Positions 24,527 to 34,190 of a stretch of 51,624 nucleotides of DNA are shown here, one piece after another (within the stretch, counting starts at the first letter, position 1; the number at the start of each line of letters is the position of its first letter). The position numbers and the translations under genes were made by a program. Location: assembly GCF_027857615.1 (NCBI RefSeq), contig NZ_JAQIFT010000004.1, forward strand, positions 1 to 51,624, read 5' to 3'. This DNA is from Holtiella tumoricola. Lineage in GTDB: Bacteria > Bacillota > Clostridia > Lachnospirales > Cellulosilyticaceae. Below the pieces are notes generated by a model. It searched no databases. It saw nothing but the letters and a program-made list of their open reading frames with translations, and was not told the origin of the DNA.

Positions 24527-26887
24527 ATGAAAAAACAAGCATTAGTAAATATTTATCATTTTGTTCGTAAGTCAACTTATAATGATGGCATTTTTACTCA
24601 GGAAGATTTTGATACATTGAAAAATGAAATGGACATTTTAAAGCAACATCAACTTCCAGCAACCTATGCCTTAAAACATGATGCAGTTATGGATGAACGT
24701 TATACAGAACTTATTAAGTCTATGATTGATGAAAAAGATGAAGTAGGCGCTTGGTGGGAAATTACACAAGAGATGGCAGATAAAGCTGGTGTAACATGGA
24801 AAGGTTGTGATGTGATTGACCTTCATGTTAAGGCTGGGTACTCCCTTGCTTATACACCAGAAGAAAGAAAGAAACTTATAGATGTTTATATGAAAGACTT
24901 CAAAGAAGTGTATGGTTACTATCCTAAAACAATTGGTTCATGGGTAATGGATATTGTATCTTTTGAGTATGCAAAAGAAAAATATGGTGTTATAGGTGGA
25001 GCGCTTTGTAGAGATCAAAAAGGAATAGATGGTTTTACACTTTGGGGCGGATATGTAAATGGTGCTTACTATCCAAGTAAAGTGAATGAAAATATTCCAG
25101 CTCAAAGCCATGAGATGCAAGTGAATATGCCTATCTTTAAATTACTAGGACCAGATCCAATCTATAACTTTGAAGCAGAAGTGAGACCAGGAGCAGGTGG
25201 TATTTATACATTAGAGCCAGCTTGGACATGTGGTCAGTCAGAAACATGGGTAAAATGGTTATTTAATTGTATTACAGAAGAAGAACAATTAGGTTATGGC
25301 TATACACAAGCAGGTCAAGAAAATAGCTTTATCTGGGGGAATGTTGGAGATGGATTTGAAATGCAAATGCGTCATATTGCAGACCTTAGAAAAGAAAATA
25401 AAGTTAGAGTAGAAAGCCTTAGAGATTCTTCAATCTGGTTTAAAAAGAAATATCAACTAACGCCACCTGTTACTTATACAGCAACTACAGACTGGAACGA
25501 AACATTTGATCTTAAAACGTGTTGGTATAGTAGCCGTTTCTACCGTAGTAGCTTAATGCTAGATCAAGGTGTTTTAAGTATTAGAGATTTATATTTATTT
25601 GATGAAAAGTATGAGTCAAGATATCTTAATGATTATATAGATAATAATGAAAGTATTTTTGATGCACTACCAATACTCAATGCTTGTTATTGGAGCACAA
25701 AGGAAAAAAGAGCAAGTATTGACTTTATCAATTTAAAGACTGGTGCAGTATTAAAAGGTGAAACTGTTCAATTTGAAGCAAAAAAAGATGAAAAGACATG
25801 GATTGCTACATGGAATATGGAAGATCAAGCTAAAATGATCATTACACATACCCAAGCAGCTATGAAATTTGAAGTAGAGAGCAAGGATATTGAGATAGAA
25901 TGGGGTATTAGAATTAATACATTACCTGTTTTAGAGGAGATTGTAGATAATAAGTTAATCTGTAGGCATGAAGGATTTACTTATGGTATGAAAGTAGAAA
26001 ATGGAAAATGTATAAAAGAAGATGACAGTGTAATGATTATACCAACAGATTCTAACTGTACCTTTATCATGAATGATCATGTAGAATTACAGCAGTTAGA
26101 AATCTTTAATGAAGAGTACTTAACTCATGCAGTGGCTTTTGATGCAGAAGTAGAAAAAGCTGTAGAGGTTGATGAAGAAAAAATCTCAAAGATTAAGCTT
26201 ATTAAGCCAATCATGTCTCATCGTGCAAAAGTAAAGCAATACGATGAGGTTGTATACTGCACAATGACCAATATCAATGATGGTGGAGTGATTCGTTATA
26301 CGGTAGATGGTACAGATCCAACAGAAGAATCTTCTATATATAAGGAAGCTGTTGAAGTAAGAGAAGATTGTGTCATTAAAGCACGTGCCTTTAAAGAAGG
26401 GCGTATTGCAAGTGATGTAATAGAGGCTAAATATTTTAATACATTACCAAGGGTAGCTATTACAAGTCCTACCAAGTTTGATGAAAGAAAAGTATTTAAC
26501 CGTAATGGGGCAAATGACTTAATTGATGGTGAGAAAGGTAGCCTTAATTATGTAGATAACTGCTGGCTCATTACAACAGACGTATTAGATGTAGTAGTAG
26601 ACTTAGGCATAGAAAGAGAAATTTCTAGTATTAATATTGGATTGATGCAAAGTAAAAGATCAGGTCCATACTATCCTGATTATGTAACTTTCTATATTTC
26701 ACAAGATGGAGAAATGTTTGAAGAAGTAGGAACAAATCATGTACATGCTGAAAGTGGAGATCCTGATATTGAAATTAAGGATATTGTAATGGAGCTACAA
26801 GCAAAGGCAAGATATGTAAGAGTTAAAGCTAAGCCACATAAGTTCTATTTCATTTTTGCAGATGAAATTATTGTTCAAGGAAGATAA
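24527..26887 (+). CDS. DUF3863/DUF3864-type putative glycosidase with C-terminal binding modules
   Basis: This 786-residue protein matches the DUF3863 pattern across its first 330 residues: LPATYALKHDAVMDERY, VGAWWEITQEMADKAGVTW, GYSLAYTPEERKKLIDVYM and DGFTLWGGYVNGAYYPS. This region may be a deacetylase- or GH57-like barrel. A beta-rich domain follows (about 330-580, DUF3864-like). Next come a chitobiase/hexosaminidase C-terminal-type domain (about 583-640, VIRYTVDGTDPT) and a discoidin (F5/8 type C)-like domain (about 650-786, DYVTFYISQDGEMFEEV). No signal peptide is seen. It diverges from the sialidase operon and precedes the transport operon. The catalytic function is unknown; GlcNAc-type ligands are suggested only by the C-terminal modules. 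Confidence 0.7.
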   Translation: MKKQALVNIYHFVRKSTYNDGIFTQEDFDTLKNEMDILKQHQLPATYALKHDAVMDERYTELIKSMIDEKDEVGAWWEITQEMADKAGVTWKGCDVIDLHVKAGYSLAYTPEERKKLIDVYMKDFKEVYGYYPKTIGSWVMDIVSFEYAKEKYGVIGGALCRDQKGIDGFTLWGGYVNGAYYPSKVNENIPAQSHEMQVNMPIFKLLGPDPIYNFEAEVRPGAGGIYTLEPAWTCGQSETWVKWLFNCITEEEQLGYGYTQAGQENSFIWGNVGDGFEMQMRHIADLRKENKVRVESLRDSSIWFKKKYQLTPPVTYTATTDWNETFDLKTCWYSSRFYRSSLMLDQGVLSIRDLYLFDEKYESRYLNDYIDNNESIFDALPILNACYWSTKEKRASIDFINLKTGAVLKGETVQFEAKKDEKTWIATWNMEDQAKMIITHTQAAMKFEVESKDIEIEWGIRINTLPVLEEIVDNKLICRHEGFTYGMKVENGKCIKEDDSVMIIPTDSNCTFIMNDHVELQQLEIFNEEYLTHAVAFDAEVEKAVEVDEEKISKIKLIKPIMSHRAKVKQYDEVVYCTMTNINDGGVIRYTVDGTDPTEESSIYKEAVEVREDCVIKARAFKEGRIASDVIEAKYFNTLPRVAITSPTKFDERKVFNRNGANDLIDGEKGSLNYVDNCWLITTDVLDVVVDLGIEREISSINIGLMQSKRSGPYYPDYVTFYISQDGEMFEEVGTNHVHAESGDPDIEIKDIVMELQAKARYVRVKAKPHKFYFIFADEIIVQGR

Positions 26888-26964
26888 AGTAACAGAAAAG
26901 TTAAGTAACTATAAAGAAAAAACATAACTTTTGAGCGAAAATTTATAAAAATTAGGGTTACGGT

Positions 26965-26990
26965 AAAGTAGTAAAATAAAGTAGTAAAAT
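26965..26990 (+). repeat. Perfect 13-bp tandem repeat
   Basis: AAAGTAGTAAAAT occurs twice head to tail (26965-26977 and 26978-26990). Each copy contains TAGTAAA. It lies between the DUF3863 gene and its terminator and could be a paired regulator-binding site. Confidence 0.6.
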
Positions 26991-27011
26991 AAGACAGGTA
27001 AATAAATTGGT

Positions 27012-27051
27012 AAAAAACTAGGTGGTAAAATTTGAGTCATCTAGTTTTTTT
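27012..27051 (+). terminator. Terminator after the DUF3863-type gene
   Basis: A 13-bp stem (27012-27024 with 27038-27050, one G-T wobble) has an A-run on the left and a T-run on the right. It separates the DUF3863 transcript from the transport operon. Confidence 0.75.
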
Positions 27052-27103
27052 GAACTTAAAATAAAAAAATAGTGCTAAAAAAAGTAAAAATTTTATATTT
27101 GTA

Positions 27104-27132
27104 TTGTAAGTTAGAACTAAATGTTGTAAAAT
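27104..27132 (+). promoter_or_regulatory. Probable promoter of the glycan transport operon
   Basis: TTGTAA (27104-27109), a 17-nt spacer and TAAAAT (27127-27132). The predicted leader is about 260 nt, long enough for control. It contains the T7-AGTAAA word at 27225-27237. The rest of the 512-bp gap holds the tandem repeat, a terminator and AT-rich DNA without genes. Confidence 0.6.
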
Positions 27133-27224
27133 ATACTTAAATTACACGAATAAAAAAATGATTTTTGTGTAAAAGTGCAATTAAACTTTTTCTAACAAGT
27201 ATGTAAAAATTAGTTAACAAATGG

Positions 27225-27237
27225 TTTTTTTAGTAAA
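27225..27237 (+). promoter_or_regulatory. Recurring T7-AGTAAA motif, operator candidate (copy 1)
   Basis: TTTTTTTAGTAAA also occurs at 40864 and 46013. With the next two bases the core TTTTTA-G-TAAAAA is an odd-length palindrome. The match with 46010-46025 extends to 16 identical bases (27222-27237). Confidence 0.4.
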
Positions 27238-27399
27238 AAGTTTTAGTGATATTCTTAAAGGTCTTAATTGGTAATCAATCAAGATAGATAAGACTTGCAA
27301 GTTAAAGTAACTCTTTTAAGTACACAATAATTAACATCTGGGAAAAGGGAAAAATTTAAATTGTAAGCTTAAAAACACATCAAGAGGAGGTAGCAGAAA

Positions 27400-29418
27400 A
27401 TGCTAAAGAAATTTTCTAAAGTGCTTGCATTAGGTTTAGCGGGTGCAATAGCTCTAACAGGTTGTGCAGGGGGAAAAGGTGCTGAAACAGGTAATAATAC
27501 TGATACAGCTCCAAAAGGAGATAAAGGTGAAACAACAGTAATCCGTATTGGATCACATGCTGCAAACTCTATGAATCCTAACTACAAAGATCCTGTAACA
27601 GGCGAATATGCAATGAATGAAGTTGACAGAGAAATCCGTATTCAGGCAATGCAAAAAGTAAAAGATGAATTAAACGTTGATATTGAGTGGGTACAATTCC
27701 CTGGAGATACAACAGAAGTACTTTTACAAAGTGTAATGGCTGGTGACCCGGTTGCGGATGTTGTTAACTTATATGCTAACTCACAAGGAACTATTTTAGG
27801 ACAAAACGTACTTCAACCATTAGATAATTATATGGACGCATTTTTACCAGATTGTGAGATTCCAGCACCAATCTATGGTAAACAATACTTTATTGAAGTA
27901 TCAGGCGGTGGAACACATCCGTTATCACCATTATTCTATAACATTGATTACATAGAACAAGTTGACGCTTTAAAAGAAAACGGCAAAACAATTTACCCAA
28001 CAGATCTTTATAAAGAAGGTAAATGGACATGGAGTGTATTTGAAGATTACTTAGCTAAAATCAATGCACACTATGCAAATAGTCAGGCACCAGAAAGACC
28101 AGAAAAAAGAATTGATGCATACAGAACAGACTACACAGAAACACTTATCCAAGCAATGCATTCAGCTGGTGGAAGTATCTACGGCCAAGAAGGACTTGGA
28201 ATTGAATCTAAAGGTACAAAAGAAGCTGTAGCATACGTTGAAGGTTTAATCAACAAAGGATTACTTGTTACAGAAGTTGTAGAAGGTACAAGTAACAGAC
28301 CTTACAATGCACAAGGTGCACCATTCGAAATGGGTGAATCAGTATTCACAAATATCGAAGACTGGCGTTCAAGTGGTGCAGCATCTAAAGCAGCTGATCG
28401 TGGTCAATCTTTAGGATTTATTCCTTTCCCAAGACCAGACAGTATGGCATTTGATGATCCAAACTACAGACAAGTTCGTACAGGTGGAGAATCATGGGCA
28501 ATCCTTCGTGGTGTAGATGAAGCTAAAATTCCAGTAGCAATTCAAACATACCAATTATTTAACTCAGAAGTTCAAAAATTAACAAAAGAAGTAAATGGTG
28601 GAGCAGATGAAAAAGCACCAATCAGAATTGGAATTGACTTATTCCATGAAGAAATTGGCGCTGATATGCAAGATATCTACTATTCAAGTACAGAAGCAAC
28701 AGTTGTAAACGAACTTTCTAACATGACAGGCGTTTATTGGGACTTCATGAAGATTGCAGGAGACTCAATCTTCGGTGTAGATGGTTCACCAAGCTACGAA
28801 GTAGCAGTAGAAGCTAAAAAAGCAATTATCACAGATAAAATTGCAAGTGTAGAAGCAACATTAAATAGTACAGAAGTAAAAGATAATATTGCACCAGCAT
28901 TTACACAAGTAGAAGCAGGTAAAACATACGCATTCCCTAAAGGAACAGATCCAGCATCAATTGATTGGGCTAGTGAATTTACAGTAGCAGATAATGTTGA
29001 TGGTAAACTTGATGCAGCAAACATTAAATGGGATTCATCAGCAACAGACTTCAACACAGTAGGCGTTTACTCAAAAGGTGTTGTAGGTACAATTTCTGAT
29101 TCAAATGAAAATGAAGGTAAACAAAACATCAATATCACAATCTATGATGGTAATAATACAACAGCACCAACACTTACAATGAAAGAAGAAATGAGAACAA
29201 TCACTGTAGGTGAAGAATCAGCAAATATTAACTGGGCTAACGATTTCGTAGAAGCAGCTACAGATAAAGATGGTTTAGACCTTAAATCAAAGGTAGTAGC
29301 TGATTTATCAGAAATTGATACAACAACAGCTGGTACATACAATGTTGCAATTACAGTAACAGACTATGCAGGCAACGAAGCAACACAAACAATTGAAGTA
29401 CAAGTTGTAGCAGAGTAA
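27400..29418 (+). CDS. ABC-transporter solute-binding lipoprotein with C-terminal Ig-like domains
   Basis: This 672-residue lipoprotein has a signal peptide ending in the lipobox LTGC (19-22), with Cys22 to be lipidated. An acidic or polar linker follows. A family-1 type sugar-binding fold spans about 48-480 (VLLQSVMAGDPVADVVNLYA, FPRPDSMAFDDPNYRQVRTGGESWAI). Two tandem Ig-like (DUF5011/HYR-style) beta domains of about 90 residues follow (about 490-580 and 585-672: FTVADNVDG, AGTYNVAITVTDYAGNEATQ). Such domains are uncommon on a binding protein and may space it from the wall or bind glycan. A strong AGAGGAGG site precedes the ATG. It is the first gene of a nine-gene operon. Confidence 0.85.
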   Translation: MLKKFSKVLALGLAGAIALTGCAGGKGAETGNNTDTAPKGDKGETTVIRIGSHAANSMNPNYKDPVTGEYAMNEVDREIRIQAMQKVKDELNVDIEWVQFPGDTTEVLLQSVMAGDPVADVVNLYANSQGTILGQNVLQPLDNYMDAFLPDCEIPAPIYGKQYFIEVSGGGTHPLSPLFYNIDYIEQVDALKENGKTIYPTDLYKEGKWTWSVFEDYLAKINAHYANSQAPERPEKRIDAYRTDYTETLIQAMHSAGGSIYGQEGLGIESKGTKEAVAYVEGLINKGLLVTEVVEGTSNRPYNAQGAPFEMGESVFTNIEDWRSSGAASKAADRGQSLGFIPFPRPDSMAFDDPNYRQVRTGGESWAILRGVDEAKIPVAIQTYQLFNSEVQKLTKEVNGGADEKAPIRIGIDLFHEEIGADMQDIYYSSTEATVVNELSNMTGVYWDFMKIAGDSIFGVDGSPSYEVAVEAKKAIITDKIASVEATLNSTEVKDNIAPAFTQVEAGKTYAFPKGTDPASIDWASEFTVADNVDGKLDAANIKWDSSATDFNTVGVYSKGVVGTISDSNENEGKQNINITIYDGNNTTAPTLTMKEEMRTITVGEESANINWANDFVEAATDKDGLDLKSKVVADLSEIDTTTAGTYNVAITVTDYAGNEATQTIEVQVVAE

Positions 29419-29452
29419 AAATAAGTAATTAGTCATATTAGGAGGCGAGGCA

Positions 29453-32347
29453 ATGAATAAGAAGCTTGTAGGAAGCTTGATATTATCATTGGTTGCCCTT
29501 GCTGCCATTGGTTATAGCTATAAGGGTGCTAACGACTCAAAGCAAGGTGTGTATACGATAGGTGTACCAACGGATAGAGAAGAATTCTATGAAAGTACAT
29601 ATGCGTCTTACTTAAGTTCTAACGGATATCAAGGAAATATGTCAAAAGGTGAAGTTGTAGTAGATATTAATAACTATACTGCTGCAGATGGCACTCGTGT
29701 AACGACAGACCAAGAAGGTGTAATTACACCTGAAGAGGGTAAAGTAACATGGCAGTTTGACGTTAAAACACCAGGTTTTTATAACTTAGAAGTAGGATTT
29801 TTACCTGTAGAAGGTAAAAATTCTACTATCGAAAGAAAAATGTACCTAGATGATCAAGTTTGCTTTAAAGGTATGGAACAATTAAGTTTTGAACGTACAT
29901 GGGCAAATGAGACAGCTGAAATTGAAGTTAGAAACGATAATGAAATAAGACCAAATACCGTAGAACTTATCAATCCAAAACAAACCTTTGTAGAAGATGC
30001 TCAAAGAAGGGGAACAGAACCTTATAAGTTTTACTTATCACAAGGAACACATACTCTTACTTTTGAAGCAATCAAAGAGGCTGTAAAAATCACAAATCTT
30101 GTCTTTAAGGCAGATGAGCCAATCCTTAGCTATGAAGAAACCATTAATAAACTACAAGGCACTTACCCTCTTTATGAGGGTAACCTTCTTGTAGGGCAAG
30201 CAGAGCGCAACGAAGGCATCACAAAAAATGTATTAAAATCTTCAAGAGCAATATTAATTAATACAAATTATTCTAGTCCAAGAATAGAACCATCACATCC
30301 ATCTAATTTAGTATTTAATACAATTGGTGGAGACAGCTGGAAAACACCAGGGGATGGTATAACATGGGAAGTTGAAGTTCCTGAATCAGGACTCTATCAA
30401 GTATCCTTTACAGCAAGACAAAGCAGTAATCGTGGTGGAGTATCATACAGAAAATTATTAGTTAATGGAAAAGTTCCATTTAAAGAAGCGAATAGTATAG
30501 GTTTCCCATATAGCACAGGATTTAAGAACTATGTTATTGGAAATGATGATGGAGCCTATTTAATTCCTCTTGAAAAGGGAATTAACACAATTACATTAGA
30601 GACAGTATTAGGCCAATTCGATAGGGCCACAACAGAAGTTCAAGAAAGTTTATTTGTCCTCAATGAAACTTACCGTAAAATTATTCAGTTAACAGGTACG
30701 GTTCCAGACAGTTACATTGACTATGAAATCGAGAAAAAACTTCCAGAAGTTAAAGATATATTTACGCAAGAATCAGAGAGACTTGGAAATATACTAGAAG
30801 AAGTTATCAGCATTACAGGTGAAAAAGGTGAAGACTCAGTTATTATCGATAAGCTTGTTATACAACTTGGACGTCTGGCAAAAAATCCAGAACTTGTTGT
30901 TAAAGAGCTTAGCCAGTTAAAAAATAATATTTCGTCACTAGGTCTATGGAATATGGAAGTAGCATCTATGCCACTTGAAGTAGACTCTATTACATTAGGT
31001 ACAGAGCAAAAAGAACTTATACAAACAGAAGCAGGCTTTGTTGAGAACTTTGCGTATGAATCACAACGATTCTTATCTACTTTTATAGATGATAATACGC
31101 AAATGTCAGGGAAGGTTGATAAAAAGCAAGAATCAATTAAAGTTTGGATTGGGACAGGTCGTGACCAGGCTCAAGTAATGATGAACTTAATTGAAGAACG
31201 CTTTACACCACTTACAGGTATTAATGTTCAATTAGAACTTATTCCAGAAAGTGTAATCATTCCTGCTACTCTTGCAGGACGAGGCCCAGACATTGTAACG
31301 GGTATTACAGAGCAACAAGCTATGAACTTTGCAGTGCGTAATGCACTTGTAGATTTAAATGAGTTTGATGGCTTTAGCGAAATGTATACACAGTATGAGC
31401 CAAGTGCATTTGAAGGTATTACATTCCAAGAAGGTATCTTTGGTATGCCAGAACAACAATCATTTATGATGTTATTCTACAGACAAGATATCTTAGATGA
31501 ATTAGGACTTGAAGTACCAACTACATGGGAGGAAGTAAAAGCGATTATCCCAGTATTGCAAATGCATAACTACGACTTCTATATGCCAGCTGGAACAGCA
31601 GATCCAAATGGAACAATGTATGCATCACTAGTATTCCAAGGTGGAAATGATATGTATCTTGGAGAAGGAAATGACTATGGTATCGAAACAGGTTTATATG
31701 AAGAAGGGGCAATGAGAGCCTTCCAAGATTATACACAGTTCTTTACAAGTTATCACTTACCAGTAGTTGCAGACTTTGCTAACCGTTTCAGAACAGGGGA
31801 AGTACCAATGGGTATAGCACCTTATACGGTATATAGTCAGTTACAAGTATCAGCTCCAGAAATTCGTGGCCTTTGGTCATTCTCACCAGTACCAGGAAAA
31901 GTAAAAGAAGATGGTACGGTAGATAATACACTTGTTTCTAGTACAACACAATGTATTATGCTTGAACAAGGTAAGAATAGAGATGCAGCTTGGGAATTTA
32001 TGAAGTGGTGGACAAGCGAAGAAGTACAGCTTGAATACGGAACCACTATTGAAGGGATTATGGGACCAGCAGCACGTTATCCAAGTGCTAATGTTGATGT
32101 TGTAGAACAACTTCCATGGTCAGTTAAAGATGCAGGAGCTTTAAAAGAACAGTTTAGAGCAACTAAAGGATTACCTGAAGTACCAGGTGGTTATATGACA
32201 TCTCGTATGGTAAGTTACGCATTCAAAAATGTTGTAACAGATGGTCAAAATCCAAGAGAAGCACTTTACTTAAATGCTAAAGAAATTAATGATGAACTTA
32301 CAAAAAAACGTAAGGAATTTAATTTATCAACTGTAGAATCAGAATAA
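29453..32347 (+). CDS. Anchored solute-binding protein fused to two CBM-like modules
   Basis: This 964-residue protein has an N-terminal membrane anchor or signal (residues 6-23) without a lipobox Cys. Two beta-sandwich modules resembling carbohydrate-binding CBM6/35-type domains follow. One spans about 60-225 (GKVTWQFDVKTPGFYNLEVGF, FYLSQGTHTLTFEAI) and the other about 260-400 (WEVEVPESGLYQVSFTA, YLIPLEKGINTITLETV). A helical linker (about 415-555) leads into a complete family-1 binding protein (about 565-955: IKVWIGTGRDQAQVMMNLIEE, AGRGPDIVTG, GMPEQQSFMMLFYRQDIL, WEFMKWWTSEEVQ). It is the second binding protein in the same operon, 34 bp downstream of the first. The fusion would let the receptor grip a polymer or glycoprotein while capturing freed oligosaccharide; this is inference. 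Confidence 0.82.
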   Translation: MNKKLVGSLILSLVALAAIGYSYKGANDSKQGVYTIGVPTDREEFYESTYASYLSSNGYQGNMSKGEVVVDINNYTAADGTRVTTDQEGVITPEEGKVTWQFDVKTPGFYNLEVGFLPVEGKNSTIERKMYLDDQVCFKGMEQLSFERTWANETAEIEVRNDNEIRPNTVELINPKQTFVEDAQRRGTEPYKFYLSQGTHTLTFEAIKEAVKITNLVFKADEPILSYEETINKLQGTYPLYEGNLLVGQAERNEGITKNVLKSSRAILINTNYSSPRIEPSHPSNLVFNTIGGDSWKTPGDGITWEVEVPESGLYQVSFTARQSSNRGGVSYRKLLVNGKVPFKEANSIGFPYSTGFKNYVIGNDDGAYLIPLEKGINTITLETVLGQFDRATTEVQESLFVLNETYRKIIQLTGTVPDSYIDYEIEKKLPEVKDIFTQESERLGNILEEVISITGEKGEDSVIIDKLVIQLGRLAKNPELVVKELSQLKNNISSLGLWNMEVASMPLEVDSITLGTEQKELIQTEAGFVENFAYESQRFLSTFIDDNTQMSGKVDKKQESIKVWIGTGRDQAQVMMNLIEERFTPLTGINVQLELIPESVIIPATLAGRGPDIVTGITEQQAMNFAVRNALVDLNEFDGFSEMYTQYEPSAFEGITFQEGIFGMPEQQSFMMLFYRQDILDELGLEVPTTWEEVKAIIPVLQMHNYDFYMPAGTADPNGTMYASLVFQGGNDMYLGEGNDYGIETGLYEEGAMRAFQDYTQFFTSYHLPVVADFANRFRTGEVPMGIAPYTVYSQLQVSAPEIRGLWSFSPVPGKVKEDGTVDNTLVSSTTQCIMLEQGKNRDAAWEFMKWWTSEEVQLEYGTTIEGIMGPAARYPSANVDVVEQLPWSVKDAGALKEQFRATKGLPEVPGGYMTSRMVSYAFKNVVTDGQNPREALYLNAKEINDELTKKRKEFNLSTVESE

Positions 32348-32366
32348 ATTTAATGAGGAGGGTAGC

Positions 32367-33287
32367 ATGGAAACAACAACAAACAAAAAAGGGCGCCTAC
32401 CCTTAAAGGAAGCATGGAGACTACATAAAGAAAAATATTTACTCATTATGCCTTTTGCGATTATTTTCGTGATTTTTAACTTAGTGCCTGTACTTGTAGC
32501 AATGGGACTTAGTTTTACATCCTTTAACATGTTAGAAGCACCAGACTTTGTTGGACTTGCTAACTATATCGAACTTTTGGCAAGAGATGAAGTTTTTCTT
32601 ATAGCCGTTAAAAATACGTTATTACTTGCTTTTATTACAGGGCCAATAAGTTATATTATGTGTTTCATCTTTGCGTGGTTAATCAACGAATTACCACCAA
32701 AACCACGTGCAATCTTAACACTTATTTTCTACGCACCATCAATATCAGGTAACGTATATCTTATTTGGAAATTAATTTTCTCATCTGATATGTATGGTTT
32801 TGCAAATGCATGGCTTATGAAATTAGGTCTTATTGATTCACCAATCTTATGGTTTGAAAATGCAGATTACATCTTACCAATCTTAATTGTAGTTCAATTA
32901 TGGTTAAGTCTTGGGGTAAGTTTCCTTGCATTCATCGCTGGTTTACAAACTGTAGACAAGTCATTATATGAAGCAGGAGCTATGGATGGTATTAAAAATA
33001 GATGGCAAGAATTATGGCACATTACACTTCCATCTATGAAACCACAGCTTATGTTCGGTGCGGTAATGCAGATTACAAACTCACTATCTGTATCAGCTAT
33101 ATCTATTGAGCTTGCGGGATTCCCATCAGTAGATTATGCAGGTCATACCATTCTTACTCACTTACATGACTACGGTAATGTAAGATTTGAAATGGGATAT
33201 GCAAGTGCTATTGCGACAGTATTATTCTTCGTTATGTTAATAGCCAATATCATCGTTCAAAAAATGCTGAGAAGGGTTGGGGATTAA
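32367..33287 (+). CDS. Carbohydrate ABC transporter permease (LplB/UgpA type), pair 1
   Basis: This 306-residue inner-membrane permease has about six helices. The ATPase-docking EAA loop lies near residues 200-220 (LYEAGAMDGIKNRWQELWHITLP). The N-terminal tail is cytoplasmic, and the first helix lies near 28-50 (YLLIMPFAIIFVIFNLVPVL). It pairs with the next gene, which begins one base after its stop. No ATPase gene is in the operon, as is usual for such systems that share an MsmX-type ATPase. Confidence 0.92.
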   Translation: METTTNKKGRLPLKEAWRLHKEKYLLIMPFAIIFVIFNLVPVLVAMGLSFTSFNMLEAPDFVGLANYIELLARDEVFLIAVKNTLLLAFITGPISYIMCFIFAWLINELPPKPRAILTLIFYAPSISGNVYLIWKLIFSSDMYGFANAWLMKLGLIDSPILWFENADYILPILIVVQLWLSLGVSFLAFIAGLQTVDKSLYEAGAMDGIKNRWQELWHITLPSMKPQLMFGAVMQITNSLSVSAISIELAGFPSVDYAGHTILTHLHDYGNVRFEMGYASAIATVLFFVMLIANIIVQKMLRRVGD

Positions 33288-33288
33288 T

Positions 33289-34176
33289 ATGAACGTTATA
33301 CAAAAAGTTAAACAATCCATTAATAGTAGAAAATTTACACGTAGAAATAGAAGTATTGGTGGCGACCTTGGTCTGATGATCCTTCTTGGAGGGTTTGCAC
33401 TCTTTAGTGCTTATCCTCTCTTATATGCAATCAACAATGCATTTAAGCCGATGAGTGAGATTTTCTTATTCCCACCAAAACTCTTTGTTCAAAACCCTAC
33501 TTTAAATAACTTTTATGATTTATCAACAATTATCAATAACTCTTGGGTTCCATTTTCAAGATACATATTTAATACACTTCTTATAACATTACTTGGAACC
33601 TTTGGTACAGTACTTTTAGGAACAATGGCAGCGTATCCACTTGCTAAGTATAAGTTCCCAGGTTCACAAGTGATGTCTAATATCATCGTTTATGCACTTA
33701 TGTTCAATGCATCAGTTACAGCTATACCTAACTATATCATCATGAGTAAGTTAGGAATGGTTAATACATATTGGGCAGTTATTTTACCAGTTATTGGTTC
33801 AACACTTGGACTTTATCTGATGAAGAACTTTATCGTTCAGATTCCAATGGCACTTATTGAATCAGCTAAGATTGATGGAGCAAGTGAAATAAGAGTATTC
33901 TGGACTGTAATTATTCCACTTTGTAAACCAGCTTGGATTACACTTTGTATCTTATCTTTCCAAACACTTTGGGGAGCAACAGGTGGTAACTTTATCTATT
34001 CTGAAAACTTAAAGCCAATTAGTTACTCATTATCTCAAATTATTGGAGGGGGTATTGCAAGAACAGGGGTAGCATCAGTTGTTTCACTAATTATGATGAT
34101 CGTACCGGTTACTGTCTTTGTAATTTCTCAATCTAACGTTATTGAGACTATGGCAACATCAGGAATGAAAGACTAA
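33289..34176 (+). CDS. Carbohydrate ABC transporter permease (YtcP/UgpE type), pair 1
   Basis: This 295-residue permease has six helices and the EAA loop IESAKIDGASEIRVFWTVIIPL. It ends in the family's typical NVIETMATSGMKD, the C-terminal pattern of YtcP-like permeases for oligosaccharides. I take the ATG at 33289 as start; an in-frame TTG at 33277 lies inside the preceding gene. The stop codon partly overlaps a non-used ATG at 34176. Confidence 0.92.
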   Translation: MNVIQKVKQSINSRKFTRRNRSIGGDLGLMILLGGFALFSAYPLLYAINNAFKPMSEIFLFPPKLFVQNPTLNNFYDLSTIINNSWVPFSRYIFNTLLITLLGTFGTVLLGTMAAYPLAKYKFPGSQVMSNIIVYALMFNASVTAIPNYIIMSKLGMVNTYWAVILPVIGSTLGLYLMKNFIVQIPMALIESAKIDGASEIRVFWTVIIPLCKPAWITLCILSFQTLWGATGGNFIYSENLKPISYSLSQIIGGGIARTGVASVVSLIMMIVPVTVFVISQSNVIETMATSGMKD

Positions 34177-34190
34177 TGGGGGTGAGTAAG

